From contig BSYO01000003.1 of NCBI GenBank assembly GCA_033239525.1, positions 10,162,001-10,226,000 of the forward strand: 64,000 nt of DNA, written 5' to 3'. The DNA comes from Nepenthes gracilis. Lineage: Eukaryota > Streptophyta > Magnoliopsida > Caryophyllales > Nepenthaceae. Positions within the stretch are counted from its first letter, which is position 1. The number at the start of each line of letters is the position of its first letter. The notes beneath the pieces are model-generated. The model was not told the origin of the DNA. It did not search any database and worked only from the letters and a program-made list of their open reading frames with translations. A program made the translations under genes and the position numbers. Below are positions 22,561 through 33,925 of the stretch, piece after piece.

Positions 22561-22593
22561 GTACCTCTTCACTATGAGATCAATAGCTCAGGA

Positions 22594-23540
22594 GTGGCTA
22601 AAGAGAATAATGAAGCAGGCGCAATACCTGATAAAGATCAAAATGAAGTCATTCCTCAACAGACCAATGAGGTTGAGAACGTTTCTGTCCGACGCTCCAT
22701 GAGAGATAGAAGACCATCCGTCCACCTGTCATCCAGTGAGTACTTCCTACTTACTGATACAGGTGAGCTTAAAAATTTTAATGAGACTTTGAAGGATGAG
22801 AATGAGGGGAGATGGCTGGAAGTCATGCAAGATGAAATAAGCTATTTGCATAAAAATTATACGTTTAATTTGATCAAACTACCAAAGGAGAAGAGAGTTC
22901 TAAAGAATAAATGGGTCGTCCGTTTGAAGATAGATGAAAACACACGCAACCAAGGTATAAAGCGTGATTGGTGATAAAGGGTTTTAATCAGAGAAAGGGT
23001 ATTAATTTTGATGAGATATTTACCCCCGTGGTAAATATTGTACTTAGCCTAGCTGCTTCCTTAGATTTAGAGGTTGAACAACTGGATATTCGAACGGCAT
23101 TCTTTCACGGTAATCTTGAGGAGGAAATTTATATGGAACAGCCAGAAGGCTATATTGTCAAAGGAAACGAACGGTTAGTATGTTATCTAAGAAAAAGCCT
23201 GTATGGGTTGAAACAGGCTCTAAGGTAATGGTATAAGAAGCTTGAGTCTGTTATGGTTGGTCAAGGATACCAAAAGACTACTTTTGATCACTGCGTCTTT
23301 ATGCAGAGATTTTTCAAGGACGACTTTGTAATCCTTTTTCTTTATATGGATGGCATGTTAATCATTGGATGCAATGGTGCTCGGATAAAGGAGCTGAAGT
23401 AGCAACTTGGACAGTCATTTGCTATAAAGGAGTTGGGGTCGACGAAACAAATTCTGGATATCAGAATAATTCGTGACCGAGAGGTAAGGAAATTATGGCT
23501 CATCTAAGAAAGGTATATTAAAAAGATACTTCATCATTTT
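22594..23540 (+). pseudogene. Copia reverse transcriptase remnant
   Basis: The 126-codon stretch from 22594 reaches VLKNKWVVRLK. VIKGFNQRKGINFDEIFTPV, LEVEQLDIRTAFFHGNLEEE and [10 protein letters not shown] follow at 22968-23228. The active-site block reads LFLYMDGMLIIG at 23331-23366. The YVDD box has become YMDG, with GGC at 23352-23354 in place of the second Asp codon. That loss alone would stop DNA synthesis. A stop replaces the residue after QALR. Confidence 0.85.
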
Positions 23541-24264
23541 AATATGGATAAGTCTAAACCAATGAGCATTCCACTTGCAAGCCACCATAGAATAAACAAT
23601 TCCGCAGATTTGTCTTCGGATGATGAGAAAGTAAACATGAGAAGTATACCCTACTCTTCAACCGTAGGAAATTTGATGTAGGCTTTGATATGTACGACAC
23701 TGGACATTGCACATGCCGTCGAAATAGTTAGCTATTTTTGTCAAACCCAGGAAGGGAGCACTAGTCCACAGTCAAATGGATAATGAGATATATCCGAGAA
23801 ATTTTTAAAATGTGTCTGTTCTTGAAAGTAATAAGCCTCAGTTGGTGGAATACTCCGACACTGACATGACCGGAGACGTTGACTCCTGAAAGTCCACTTC
23901 GGGATACTTGGTTAAGTTTGCTAGAAAGGCAGTCTCATGGCAATCGAAATTTCAAAAATACATTGCCCTCTCTACCACCGAGGTCGAGTTCATTTTAGTG
24001 ACAGAGGCTTGCAAGGAGATATTATGGATGAAGAAGTTTATTCTAAAATTGGGCTTCAGACAGAAGAAGTATGAGATACTTTGTGATAGCCAATGTACTA
24101 TACATTTTTATAAGAACTCATTCCACCCAAAATCAAATCACATTAATGTTCGATATCATTGGGTGAGGATGTTATTGAAGCATGATTGCTGTTACTTAAA
24201 AAGTCAAAACCGAGAAAAATGGCACGAACATGATGACAAAAGTTCTGCTAAAAGGAAAGACTGA
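23540..24264 (+). pseudogene. Copia RNase H remnant
   Basis: MRSIPYSSTVGNLM and DIAHAV precede the RNase H domain. A 118-codon open stretch at 23908-24264 reads AVSWQSKFQKYIALSTTEVEF, then EILWMKKFILKLGF, LCDSQCTIHFYKNS and HINVRYHWVR, as in Copia RNase H. The closing DMLTK-like motif is degraded (HDDKSSAK). Confidence 0.8.
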
Positions 24265-24325
24265 GGTTTGCTGTAGGTTGGCTGGGCTAAGGAATTTTGT
24301 TTCCCCACGGTCATGAGAGAAAGTT

Positions 24326-25098
24326 TGTTGGGGTCACTTCCACATGGAGGTGTTATGGGTGGGACTTAGGTTATGTCCGAGGACTCAAATTGAGAATGAG
24401 AACTTTGCACGGTTATGGTTCACGGACTTGTTCGTTGAGCAATTGAGGAATCTGCGCAGTATAGTTTCGAGGACTTGTGAGTAACACTTAAGCCCGAGGA
24501 CTCTGATGAAGACATGAGGGCAGATTTGTCAGTTGCACAAGAAAGGCTACAGAAAGATGCCTAGTCAGTAGACGAGATGTTGATCGGCTGTGAGGAGAAG
24601 TTGGTCAATGGAGGCTTGACTATCCACAAGAAAAGCAGTATGGCCCATGGGTGCCAGCTTAAAAAATTGGCTGGACACGCATGATTTTTAGGGAATATGT
24701 GCAATCTCTGCTAAGTGGGCGCCGTCTCTGTAGATTTCAATGATTTATAGAGCCGTTGTAGAACTGTTGTAGAGCTGTACGTGTACTAGATGGCTACCTA
24801 TAAGTGCAACTGCCATGTTGAGTAGGTGATTATTCAAATAGTTTGTATATGTATATATATGGAATTCAATAAATATGTGGGTAGTGTGTGAGAGTGAAGT
24901 CAGAAGAGAAGAGTAGTGAGTGAAAATAAAGTGTAAAATTCTTTATATTCTCGTGCTCTATTCTTCAGTCTTCTCCTCAAGGGCTTGTGTAGTCGTGTGA
25001 TTTTCACATAAAATCTCGGTATACTTCTTCTTCTTCATTATTCTTTTTTCATTACTGTTTGTTCCTAATTTGTTGGTCAGATATTATTTTTCCCAACA
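24326..25098 (+). repeat. 3' LTR of the Copia element
   Basis: Starts TGTTGGGGTCACTTCC after the purine-rich GAGAGAAAGTT and ends TTTTTCCCAACA. 773 bp. A probable TATA (TATATATATGG) lies around 24850. The LTR is intact, unlike its 5' partner. Confidence 0.8.
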
Positions 25099-25728
25099 TT
25101 TTGGGAACATCCTCTGTGAGGAAAAAAGTTCTCAACAAACATACCAGAGGCATCCAAGAGGTGCTCTGCAAAACTGATTTCCTTGGATTAAGAAGGCTCA
25201 AAGCCGATCTCCTAATAAGGTTCATGGAAATCGTTAACAAAGAATAAGTTTTTTGGTTCTAGTAGTCTAAAATCAGTTAGATGATTCACATTAAGCTGTA
25301 GAAGGAAATAATAGGATCATAACCTGTAAGGATGTGGAGGAAAATTGACAGGTTGATAGGGGTGTACTCAAGGATATGGTTGTCAATCACTTAAAATGGT
25401 TGTTCCACAATCCGATTCCCCACGAAAAGGGTGATATCCCTCCTCGATGTCCATATATTTGCAACAACTATTTAATCGTTTGAACCCTTGTTGTAAATTT
25501 TATAAATTATATGCCATTTAGTTGAATCATAATGGTTTATTTCAATATTGAAACAACAAATTTAGGAGCTGACCCCATATTGGAAGAGATTAAAGCCGTT
25601 GTATTCTCTACGAAACAATTTAAAGCTCTAGGGTGAATGGGTTTCCAGCTCTCTCCTACTAGAAATATTAGGATGTTGTCCCAAATGATATTCATAAGTT
25701 TGCCGTGGAGATGTTTTGGGGTGTACTC
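25099..25728 (+). pseudogene. LINE ORF2 linker, second piece
   Basis: Across frames the segment gives LKADLLIRFMEIVNKE and a damaged VFW..KSKV. GEKLT-like and HNPIPHEKGDIPP-like fragments follow, then ILEEIKAVVFSTKQFKALG at about 25577-25633. This is the usual run-up to RT in plant L1 ORF2, where the last motif normally continues as APGPDGF. It stops at the left edge of the element at 25729 and resumes at 29118. Confidence 0.7.
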
Positions 25729-26675
25729 TGTTGGGGTCTGACCCGGATACACCTGACTCAGTGCAATGGAAAAACCCGAACCCTCCTGTCAGCCACCAAG
25801 GATGTGAGTAAATAAATACAAGAATGTACAACAATTTTTAAAGTAAAATACTCTTTTTAGCTAAGAAAAAAATTACGGGACAAACTCTGAAAATCTCCAT
25901 TAAATAAAATTTGGTTATACAAACCTCCGAGACAGAGTACTTGCAACCGACCCGAGATAAAGCAACAAACTCTAGAGTAAGAGCAAGGGAACCTCCACTC
26001 TTTTCTCTCTTTTTCTTCTCTCATTCGTCTCTCACCTATGACTCTCTCTACTCTCTAATTTTACAAAGTGTGGTGGTGAACTGTGAATGGTGAAGGCTCT
26101 CTTCTACACTTCGTTTCTGCTCCATTCCACACACAACTCTGAAGCGCCTAGTGTGCTTTATAATGACGCCTGTCCAATATCCCATCTGCTCACCTACCCT
26201 AATTTTGTAAATAATTTGTCACGCTAGATTTGTCATTTTCTATGCTTCCACCAGTTCCCGCGCTTTTTCACAGACAACGCATACTCTGCAGGTTGGCTAC
26301 CTATTTTACAAAGTCTGTTACATATTCTACAAAGCCTGGTACCTACGCTGCAAAGTCGTTTACTTACTCCGTCAAGTCGTCCCCTTTGAACTGGCATTAC
26401 TTGGTCACTCCTTCGCATCAGCGCCCTCGGTTAGCCTCTCTAGCCAGCCTCATCCCAGCTATGCTACACTGGCCTGGCTGCTCCAGGCCAGCCTCCTCTC
26501 AGCCAGCTGGCCTCCTTGGCTGGCTTCTTCATTCATCCACTCAGCCTCTTCGACCGGCCTCCTGCTACCCGGTCAGCCGCTCGTCGTGCGCGCTTCCTCA
26601 TACAAGCCTCATATGAACCTTTGATAACTTTTTATTTGTTGAGTTACCCACAAGAAAGTGACCAAAAACCTAACA
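25729..26675 (-). repeat. 3' LTR of the deleted Copia element
   Basis: Matches 28192-29117 along its length, including AAGAAAAAAATTACG, CTCTAGAGTAAGAGCAAGGG and the closing GATAACTTTT...AGTGACCAAAAACC. It contains a short tandem array at about 26281-26375. Confidence 0.8.
26281..26375 (-). repeat. About 21-bp tandem array in the LTR
   Basis: Four to five degenerate copies of GGCTACCTATTTTACAAAGTC-like units. The partner LTR has an expanded version at 28733-28850. The same phrase (CTACAAAGCCAACT, CTGCTACCTGCTC) is echoed in the LTRs at 38524 and 40530. Confidence 0.7.
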
Positions 26676-26990
26676 AACTTTTCCTCACGACCTATAAAGG
26701 TTCCTTTGCCTCTAATCGGTGACCGTCATCGCTTACTTTTTGACAGCTTTCTTTCAATTAGGATCCCGAAATCAACATCCGTAATCCTGAATGATACGCT
26801 CTACTGAACCTGGAGTAGTCCCACTCCCCTCCGGCATCTGTTCAGTAGAAGAATCATTCCCTCTTGCACTCCACCTCAACCTCATCTTCCTGCTATCTTG
26901 ACCAATGCCTCCGTTGGTCACATTTGCTTTATCCTTGGCAACCGAAGCCTCCATCAAGTACCATCTTAAGCGCTTACTTTCCTTTGCCAC
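26676..26990 (-). pseudogene. Residual 3' internal region
   Basis: This short minus-strand reading (SARGNDSSTEQMPEGSGTTP at about 26800-26870) corresponds to a block kept next to the polypurine tract in three elements (also 31817-32000 and 39269-39470). Shared wording includes CCTGGAGTAGTCC/CCTGGGGTAGTCC. Its function is unknown; it may be needed in cis near the 3' LTR. Confidence 0.55.
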
Positions 26991-27014
26991 AATTGAGGCA
27001 CCTTTGGTGAGTTT

Positions 27015-27530
27015 TCAGTGGTCATTTTTGAATGCCGTGCTGAAGCCATCTTCATCAAATTTTCCGATTGAAATCACATTCAACATCAAGTTTGGGGCAT
27101 ATCTCACACCCTTCAACACGAGCTTCATTCTGTTGCTTGTCCGCAAGTAAAAATCTTCAATGCCAACTACTCTTGACGAACCACCGTTATCCATCTTCAA
27201 TACCCCGTGATACCCGAGCATATAACTCGTGAAGTGGGATTTTCTCGGTGCACATGGTGTAAGGTGCCACTATCCATCACCCAATCCGTGTCCTGACTCA
27301 GAAAGTGTCGTGTCTTTCTTGCATGGACAATCCAAAGGTGTTTGCAGAGAGCAAGTGGGGCTCGATCATCTTCACCCTGATCCTTCCTCTTTTGATGCTC
27401 ACTTCTGCCCACCTTCTCCTGCTTCCTCATTGTGCAATCCTGCTTCATGTGGCCCTTTCTATCATAGTGAAAGCATTTAATATCCTAAAGTTTGGGCTCG
27501 TGCCCTCGACCTTCTCTGTCTCTGACCGCT
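27015..27530 (-). pseudogene. Copia zinc knuckle and protease remnant
   Basis: On the minus strand the zinc knuckle CFHYDRKGHMKQDC (about 27440-27490) has Tyr in place of the second Cys. The protease region reads DTDWVMDSGTLHH near 27270-27310, keeping D-S-G. RMKLVLKGVRYAPNLMLNVIS at 27080-27140 matches the Copia protease C-terminal part. A GAG-pre-integrase start follows at 26990 and is then lost to the deletion. Confidence 0.75.
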
Positions 27531-27556
27531 GGTAGCTACAAGTAAACTCAGCTCCC

Positions 27557-28170
27557 CTAATCCACAACGCCTCTCCTTCGCCTTAACTCATTCATAAATA
27601 AAGAGGCGATAACTTTATCCAACCTGAGCGTGTTCTTTCCGAACAGCAGCGTTGTGATGATATGGTCATACGAGACCAACAAAGAGGCCAGCAACACTAA
27701 CGCCCTATCTTCCTCATTAATCTTCTCATCAAGTACCGACATCTGCGTCACAATCCGGTTGAACTCATCCGAGTGCTTTTCAAAGCTTTCCCTTTCCAAC
27801 AGACGCAGATCATAGAACTGCTTCTTCACATGTAGCCTCATTGTCAAGGATTTGGACTTATACCGATTCTCAAGCTTCTTCCAGACCTCCGTTGGATCCA
27901 TCAAGTTGATGACCTCCTAAAAAGTGTTATCGACAAGATATAATTTGATCATGTAATTAGCAAGATCTCTCTGATCTTGTCACTCCTCCTCCCTCATATT
28001 CCCTGACTTGTCTCCCATCCTTCGAAGTGCTTTTACCGTTTCTTTCCGAGTTAAAAATTTCTCACCCTTTCTTACCAAATGATGAGATTATTTTACCCAT
28101 TAAATTACTCAACACAAAATGGTAAATTTCTCGACGTCGACACCATCAAATAGTAAGTTTACAACCTGGC
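27557..28170 (-). pseudogene. gag: Copia gag remnant
   Basis: A 115-codon open stretch at 27904-27557 reads DPTEVWKKLENRYKSKSL, KQFYDLRL, SDEFNRIVTQMSVLDEKI and DHIITTLLFGKNTL. This is the UBN2/UBN2_2 core of Copia gag. The N-terminal part up to about 28170 is broken by stops. It is similar in order to the gag at 20392-21180, suggesting related lineages. Confidence 0.8.
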
Positions 28171-28191
28171 TCTGGTCCATTTGTTGGAATT

Positions 28192-29117
28192 CGACCCGGA
28201 TACACCTAACTCGATGTAACAGAAAAATCTAAACCTCCCGTTGGTCATCGACCACTAAGAATGTGAGTACAAGTAATACAAAAATGCACAATAATTTTCA
28301 ACATGAAAAACTTTTTTTAACTAAGAAAAAAATTACGATATAAATTTTAAAACATTTTCACTATGTAATATTTGGTTATATAAACCCCTGAGATATATTA
28401 CATGCAACTGACTCAAGATAGAGCAAGAAACTCCAGAGTAAAAGTAAGGGAACCTCCTTCTTTCTTTTCTCTCTTTTTCTCCTCTCCTTCGTCTCTCACC
28501 TACGACGCTCTTTACTCTTTAATTTTACAAAGTGTGGTGGTGAACGGTGAATGGCGAAGACCCTCTTCTGTACTTCTTTTCTGCACCGTTCCACATACAA
28601 CTCTAAAGCGCCTAGTTCTGGCCAATATCTCACCTTCTCACCGACCATGATCTTGCAGAGGATTTGTCACGCCTACTTTGTCGTTTTCTACGCTTTCACT
28701 AGTTCTTCAGCTTTCCCACAGATGGCATATACTCTATAAGTCAGCTACTTACTCTGCAAAGTCTGCTACCTATTTTACAAAGTCGACTACTTACTCTGTA
28801 AAGCATAATGCCTACTCTGTAAAGTCGTCTACCTGCTCTGCTAGGTCGTCCTCTCTGAATTGGCATTACCTGATTGCTCCTTCGCATTAGCGCCCTCGGT
28901 CAGCCTCTCCGACCTGGCTGCTCCAAGCCAGTTTCCTCTCAGCCGGCTGGCCTCCCTAGCCGGCTTCTTCTTCCATCTAGTTAGCCTCTTTGGCCGGCCT
29001 CCTGTTGCCCGGCCAGCCGCTCACCGTGCACGCTTCCTTACACAAGTTTCATACGAACCTTTGATAACTTTTCATCTGTTGAGTTATCTATAATAGAGTA
29101 ACTAAAAACCCACCACA
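28192..29117 (-). repeat. 5' LTR of the deleted Copia element
   Basis: Starts TGTTGGAATTCGACCC in plus coordinates and ends CCCACCACA. Immediately left, the complement of a mutated primer site reads TGGACCAGAGCCAGG on the minus strand. Confidence 0.8.
28733..28850 (-). repeat. About 21-bp tandem array, expanded copy
   Basis: Six or more units of TCTGCTACCTATTTTACAAAG type, compared with four to five in the partner LTR. This is the main length difference between the two LTRs here. Confidence 0.75.
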
Positions 29118-29997
29118 CCCTTGCCAAAGATCTTTAATCACACCTATATTGTTCTCATTCCAAAGGTTCAATGCCCTAAAAATCTGAATCAATTTTAGCC
29201 CATCTCAATTCGCAATGCCATCTACAAGATCACCTCTAAGGTCATAATTCTTAAGCTTAGTCCTCTTCCAAATAAGATTGTTGGCCCTAAATAAGCCAAT
29301 TTCATCTAAGGAAGGACCCCCATGATAACATCTTGGTGACCCAGAAGGTTATTCACACTCTAACAGGAGCAAAGGGTAAGAATGCGAGGCATGCGTTGAA
29401 GGTTGATCTTACCAAAACCTATGACAAGATTTGCTAGAGCTTCATTGAAAACACTCTCTCCTCCATCGGCCCCACTAATCTCATCTAAATAATCTTGGAG
29501 TGTATCTCTACAGCCTCCTCTGCGATCATTAGGAGTGGTGATATCTCAGAGACATTCCGATTGTCATGGGATTGGAGACAATATGATCCTCTTTCTCCTT
29601 ATAACTTCATTTTCTGTATTGAGCGACTATCCCATCTTATCAACCTAGATGTAGCTAGAGATACTTAGAAATCCCTGAAGGTATGCAATAATGGGCTGAA
29701 ATTTTCTCATTTGTTTTTTTGCTAACGACCTCCTTCCATTCTCCAATCTAAAGTAAAACAAGTTATCACATTGACTGAGACCCCGGGGTTGTTACCCCAT
29801 ACCTTGAGGAAGGAAATTAACTAGGGAGGTTTTGTGGCATCAGGAAAATCCAAGAGGCTTGTGGTATTAGGAGGGTCAAAGACTTGAGTAAATACCCAGG
29901 AACTAGACAGGTTCATGGAAGATTTACCAAGAAACACCATGTACCAATTATTGAAAAAGTCTATCGCAAATTCAAAATGGGAAGACGAAGCACTTTT
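29118..29997 (+). pseudogene. LINE reverse transcriptase, third piece
   Basis: PLPKIFNHTYIVLIPKVQCP at 29117-29176 continues the interrupted LINE. Then come PISIRNAIYKITSKV, ILVTQKVIHTLTGAKGKNA and LKVDLTKTYDKI (29401-29437), the VDLxKAYD block carrying the first RT aspartate. CIERLSHLI lies at 29616-29640. A damaged FADD region follows (LFFC/ANDLLLFSNL) near 29710-29750. VKDLSKYPG and IIEKVYRKFKMG end the recognisable part at about 29990. Confidence 0.8.
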
Positions 29998-30002
29998 TTT
30001 TT

Positions 30003-30217
30003 GTGAGTTGGACCACTTTAATTTAGGTTGTGAATGAAGAATTTGTAAAACCTTCCAGCTAAGATAATCCTCTTTTGGACACTTTTAAATAATATAATAA
30101 TCTTGTTGTGTTTTGGCTGTGAAATTCCGTGAGTCATACTGTCAAATCCATCCTTGTCTTTGTCGACAATGCTAGAGAATTGTAGGTGGAGTTTAAAGGA
30201 AAATATTGCCAACAGAA
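30003..30217 (+). pseudogene. gag: Copia gag, first piece
   Basis: Readings EEFVKPS, DNPLLDTF, NSVSHTVKSILVFVDNAREL and EFKGKYCQQ correspond to the N-terminal half of a Copia gag (W..CNNMV...LNSVS...). The last codons before the insertion, tat-tgc-caa-cag, continue as GPRIFNLKKTL on the far side at about 33931. Confidence 0.75.
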
Positions 30218-31816
30218 TGTTAGGGTACGACACCCGGATTTACCTGATCCAACGCAGCGAAAATTTGAACCCCCCCGTTAGTCGACAATCACTAATTTAG
30301 TGGGTGTAATAAACAAATGATGCACAATATTTTTAACATGAAAACTCTTTACAAATCGAAAGGAAACATCATAGGACAAACTCCAAAAAAAGCTTTTATT
30401 ATATAAAATCGGTTACAAAAACTCTCGAAACAGAATCCCTGCTACACACCTGAGACAGAATAAGAAAAATAACTCTAGAGTAAGGAAACTCTTATTTCTT
30501 CTTATCTCTCTGTTTTTCTTCTCTCATTCCTCTCACTGGTGGTGCATTCTACTCACTGATTTTATAAGTGTGGCAATAGATGGTGAACAATGAGAGCTCC
30601 TTTGTCTACCGCTCCCGCAGCCACTACCATGGACGCTCGCCTCTAACTTGCAGCCCTTCACATTGCTGCTTGCCTTCTCTGTCTCCTGAGTGTCTGGTGT
30701 ACTCTTTATAAAGACCCTGGCGCCAAATCCATCTACTCACCTGGCCCAATTCTTATAGATGATTTGTCACACTAAACCTGTTTTTTCTACAACCTCACCA
30801 ATTTCTGCATTTTCTCATACATGCATAATTTGTAGGCCAATCTGCTCTCTGCACGGATGGCGCATGCTTTGCATGACAACTACCTGTTTTGCAAAACTTA
30901 TCTACTCTAAAAAGTCAACTTTCTGTACAGTCAACTATCAACATTTTAGACAATAGTCTCTTTACCAAATATAACTTGCTGACCATCCGGCCCTTGTCCA
31001 TTTTGAAATTTCAATTCGGAATTTCTCTTCTAGATTTCCTAGAATTCCAAACCGGCCAAACCTTGCATATTGGCCATTCCTGCCAAACTAGCCTTTCCTA
31101 CATACCGACCAACCAAACCGAGATTCCAAACCGGAATTCCAAAGCATACTAGAATTCCATACCGGAAATCCCAACTAGCCAAAACCATTCCAGCCTATTA
31201 TATACCGGTAAAACCATACCAACCAATTCCTAGCTTACCACTCCAACAAATTGGCCATTCTGAGATTTGCCCAACCGGCAAATGGTCACCTTATCTCCAA
31301 CCGGTCATTTTGCCCAACCAGTCATTTTCACCCAACCGGCCAATTTGTTGCAACCTGCCATTTCCCTGCAATCGGGCATTTTGGCCCAACCGGGCGAAAT
31401 TGCCCCAACCTAAAACTTTGGTGCAACCGGGCAATTTTTCCCAAACCTGGCTCTTTTGCATACCCTGCGGCCTTTCTCAACCGGTCAATTGGATGTTGAC
31501 CAGATTCTTTTCTCAGTTCGTCAATAAGATGTTGACCGGCCTCTTACTTGCTCAACCGATCAATTTCATACCGGTCATTCCGGTAAATTTCGTTACGGTA
31601 TTTGCCACTCCGGTAAATGCCACTCTGGAATTTTTTCAACTTGGCAAATGGTCACTTCGAGATTTGCCCACCTGACAAATTGTCACACCAAGATTTGCCT
31701 ACTTCAGGCAAATGGCCTTCCTAGTTATTACTGCAGCCAGTTTGGAAAACTCGTGTGATCCTCCGATGACGCTTCCATTTGTTGAGTCACTCACAATGGA
31801 ATGACTAAACCTAACA
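30218..31816 (-). repeat. 3' LTR of the short element
   Basis: Begins TGTTAGGGTACGAC and ends AACCTAACA. Contains a degenerate array at 31060-31470 with repeated CAACCGG/CATTTTG and CATACCGG words. The 201-residue ORF at 31070-31675 is made of this array and is not a gene. Confidence 0.8.
31060..31470 (-). repeat. Degenerate CCAACCGG-type short tandem repeat
   Basis: Words such as CCCAACCGGTCATTTTG, GCAACCGGGCAATTTTTC and CAAACCGGAATTCC recur every 20-30 bp. The partner LTR shows the same at about 33170-33580. Confidence 0.75.
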
Positions 31817-32306
31817 AACTTTTTTTCATGATCTTGTGAGGAAACCTTTGCCTTTTCCCAACAACTATCATCGCTTGTCTTTTGGCAGCTTCCCCTCAAT
31901 TGGGATCCTGGTGTTGGCATCCACAAGCCTAAATGATACATTCTTCCGCTCCACTAAACCTGGGGTAGTCCAACTCCCCTTCATCTTTTTCTCTGTGTCA
32001 AATCATTCTCCCTCACAATCCGCCTTAGCCACCTCAGCTCTGCCCTTGGCCCTACTGACTTCCGCCCTTCACCCTACTGGCTCCGCCATTGTCCCTACTC
32101 TACCCAACTCCGCCCTTGGCCCTGCTCAGCTCTGCCCTTAGCCCTGCTCAGTTTCGTTGTACTTTTACCGTTCATTCTTGTGCCATACTAAATGACAAGC
32201 CCCTCGACGACGACACCATCAAATCCTAAGATACCATCAACCTGTCTCTGATACAACTTATTGGTATCAGAAGAGGGTTTGACCACAACCTGTCTCTAAT
32301 ATCGCT
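31817..32306 (-). other. 490-bp interior with duplicated primer-site motifs
   Basis: Carries a block shared with 26676-26990 and 39269-39470, then a GGCCCT/CTCCGCCC-rich stretch, then repeated copies of TCTCTGATACAACTT and GGTATCAGA near 32250-32306. No gag or pol motif in either strand. Confidence 0.7.
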
Positions 32307-33925
32307 TGATTGGGGTTCAACACCCAGATTCACACACAGTCTAGATTCGACGCAGCGAAAAATCTGAGTCCCCCCCGTCAGTCGACAATCACCAATTTAG
32401 TGGGCCCAAGGAACAAAAGATGCACAACATTCTTAACATAAAAATTATTCATAAATCGAAAGAAAAAACCACATAACAATCAGTTATAAAAATCTCTAAG
32501 ATAGAATCCCCGTTACACGCCTGAGGTAGAATAAGAAAAATAAGTCCAGGATAAGAAAACTCTCCTTTTCTCTTATCTCTCTATTTTTTTTCTCGCATTT
32601 CTCTCACTGGTGGTACACTCTACTTACTAATTTAACAAGTGTGACGATAAACAGTAAACGATGAGAGCTCCTCCATCTACCGTTCTCACAACTACTTCCG
32701 CAGCCGCTCACCTCTACCTTGCAGCCCTTCACATTGCTACTTGCATTCTCTGTCTCCTGAAGTACCTGGTGTACTCTTCATAAATACCCCAACGCTAAAT
32801 CCATCTACTCACCTGAATTGATTCTTACAAATGATTTGTCACACCAAACCTATCTTTTTCTGCAACCTCACTATTTCCCACGCTTCCCCAGACACACATG
32901 CTCTACAAGTTAACCTGCTCTTTGCACGGACGACGCATGTTTTGCATGACAGCTACCTGTTCTATAAAACTTACGCACTCTAAAAAGTTAATTGCTCTGC
33001 ATAATCAACTGACAGCATTCCAGACAAGCTATCCTTGGCATCACCTAGTGTCCTCAGTCTTCACTAGTCTCTTTGCCTAATACAACTTACAGACTGTCCG
33101 GCCCTTATCCATTCCAAAATTTCTCTCTTGGATTTCCTGAAATTCTAAACCAACCAAACCTTGTATACCAGCCATTCCTGCCAAATCGCCTTTCCTGCAT
33201 ACTGGCGAACCAAACCAGAATTCCAAAGCATACCAGAATTCTATACCGAAATTCCAAACCAGCCAAAACCATTCCTAGCCAAAACCATTTCGGCCTTTTC
33301 CATACCGGTAATTTTATACCTGTAAAATCATACTGATAAAACCAAACTGCTAAATTTCTGACTTGTCACTCCAACAAATTGACCACTTCGAGATTTGCCA
33401 AACCTGCAAGTGTCACCTTGGCTCCAATCGGTCATTTCCGCCCAACCTATCATTTTCGCCCAACCAGTCAATTTGTTGCAACCGGCCATTTTCGCGCAAC
33501 TAGGTGAAATTGTCCCAACCTGGCACTTTGCCGCAATCGGACAATTTCGCCCCAACCTAGCACTTTTGCATACCCCATGGCCTTTCTCAACTAGTCAACA
33601 GGATGTTAACCGGATTCTTTTCTCCGTCAGTCAATAGGATGTTGACTGGCCTCTTACTTGCCCGACTGGTCAATTTCATACCGGTCATTCCACCACTTCG
33701 GCAAATGCCACTCCGGGATTTGCCTAACTTGACAAATGGTCATTCCGTGATTTGCCTTCTCTGACAAATGGTCTTCTCCGAGATTTACCTACTCTAGGAA
33801 AATGGTCTTCCTTGTCATTATTACAACTAGTTTGTAGCACTCCGAATATCACACAAAACCTGTGTGATACTCCAATGATGCTTTATTTTGTTGAGTTACT
33901 CACAAGAGAGTGACCAAACCTAATA
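32307..33925 (-). repeat. 5' LTR of the short element
   Basis: Starts TGATTGGGGTTCAACACC (an altered TGTTGGGG) and ends AACCTAATA. Collinear with 30218-31816. Confidence 0.8.

Larger units (their letters stand above)
20151..25098 (+). mobile_element. Copia retrotransposon, decayed, 5' LTR truncated
   Basis: Plus-strand gag, protease, integrase, RT and RNase H lie between a 204-bp LTR remnant (20151-20354) and a full 3' LTR of 773 bp (24326-25098). The primer site after the first LTR reads TGATATCAAAGACTTGG, a mutated initiator-Met site. LINE sequence touches both ends, but no duplication is visible, because the outer 570 bp of the 5' LTR are gone. RT and protease active sites are mutated and many stops are present. 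Confidence 0.85.
25729..29117 (-). mobile_element. Deleted Copia element: gag and protease only
   Basis: Minus-strand element with a 3' LTR (25729-26675, 947 bp) and a 5' LTR (28192-29117, 926 bp). The 1.5 kb between them holds gag, protease and a short tail, with integrase, RT and RNase H deleted. LTR termini read TGTTGGGGTCTG and AACCTAACA in plus coordinates. It sits in the LINE between the AVVFSTKQFK block and the NHTYIVLIPK block. No clear 5-bp duplication was found (left flank TACTC, right flank CCCTT). Confidence 0.8.
18976..29997 (+). mobile_element. LINE (L1-type) remnant split by two LTR elements
   Basis: Three collinear plus-strand pieces read as one plant L1-type element. 18976-20150 holds an ORF1 DUF4283-like trace and the endonuclease. 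25099-25728 is the linker to RT. 29118-29997 holds RT. The two gaps are occupied by LTR elements 20151-25098 and 25729-29117, and the protein alignment resumes across each gap in order. All readings have stops and frameshifts. The 3' end (rest of ORF2 and poly-A) is missing; a truncated Copia gag begins at about 30000. The 5' start is not sharply defined. Confidence 0.8.
30218..33925 (-). mobile_element. Short non-autonomous LTR element in Copia gag
   Basis: Minus-strand element with large LTRs (30218-31816 and 32307-33925, about 1.6 kb each) around only about 490 bp. Flanks CAGAA (30213-30217) and CATAA (33926-33930) are a 5-bp duplication with one mismatch, confirmed by the gag frame of the host. 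The interior has primer-site-like motifs (32250-32306) and the conserved 3' block (31817-32000), but no coding domain. It is related to the elements at 25729 and 34763 by LTR ends (TGTTAGGGTACGACACCCGGAT) and flanking motifs. This is a derivative able to move only with help. Confidence 0.85.

Noticed and set aside
25724..29122. Target-site duplication for the 25729-29117 element
   Set aside because: TACTC and CCCTT do not match, and small shifts of the ends do not repair it.
31070..31675. 201-codon ORF as a gene
   Set aside because: It lies wholly inside a LTR and its sequence is the CCAACCGG array; its partner LTR does not keep it open.
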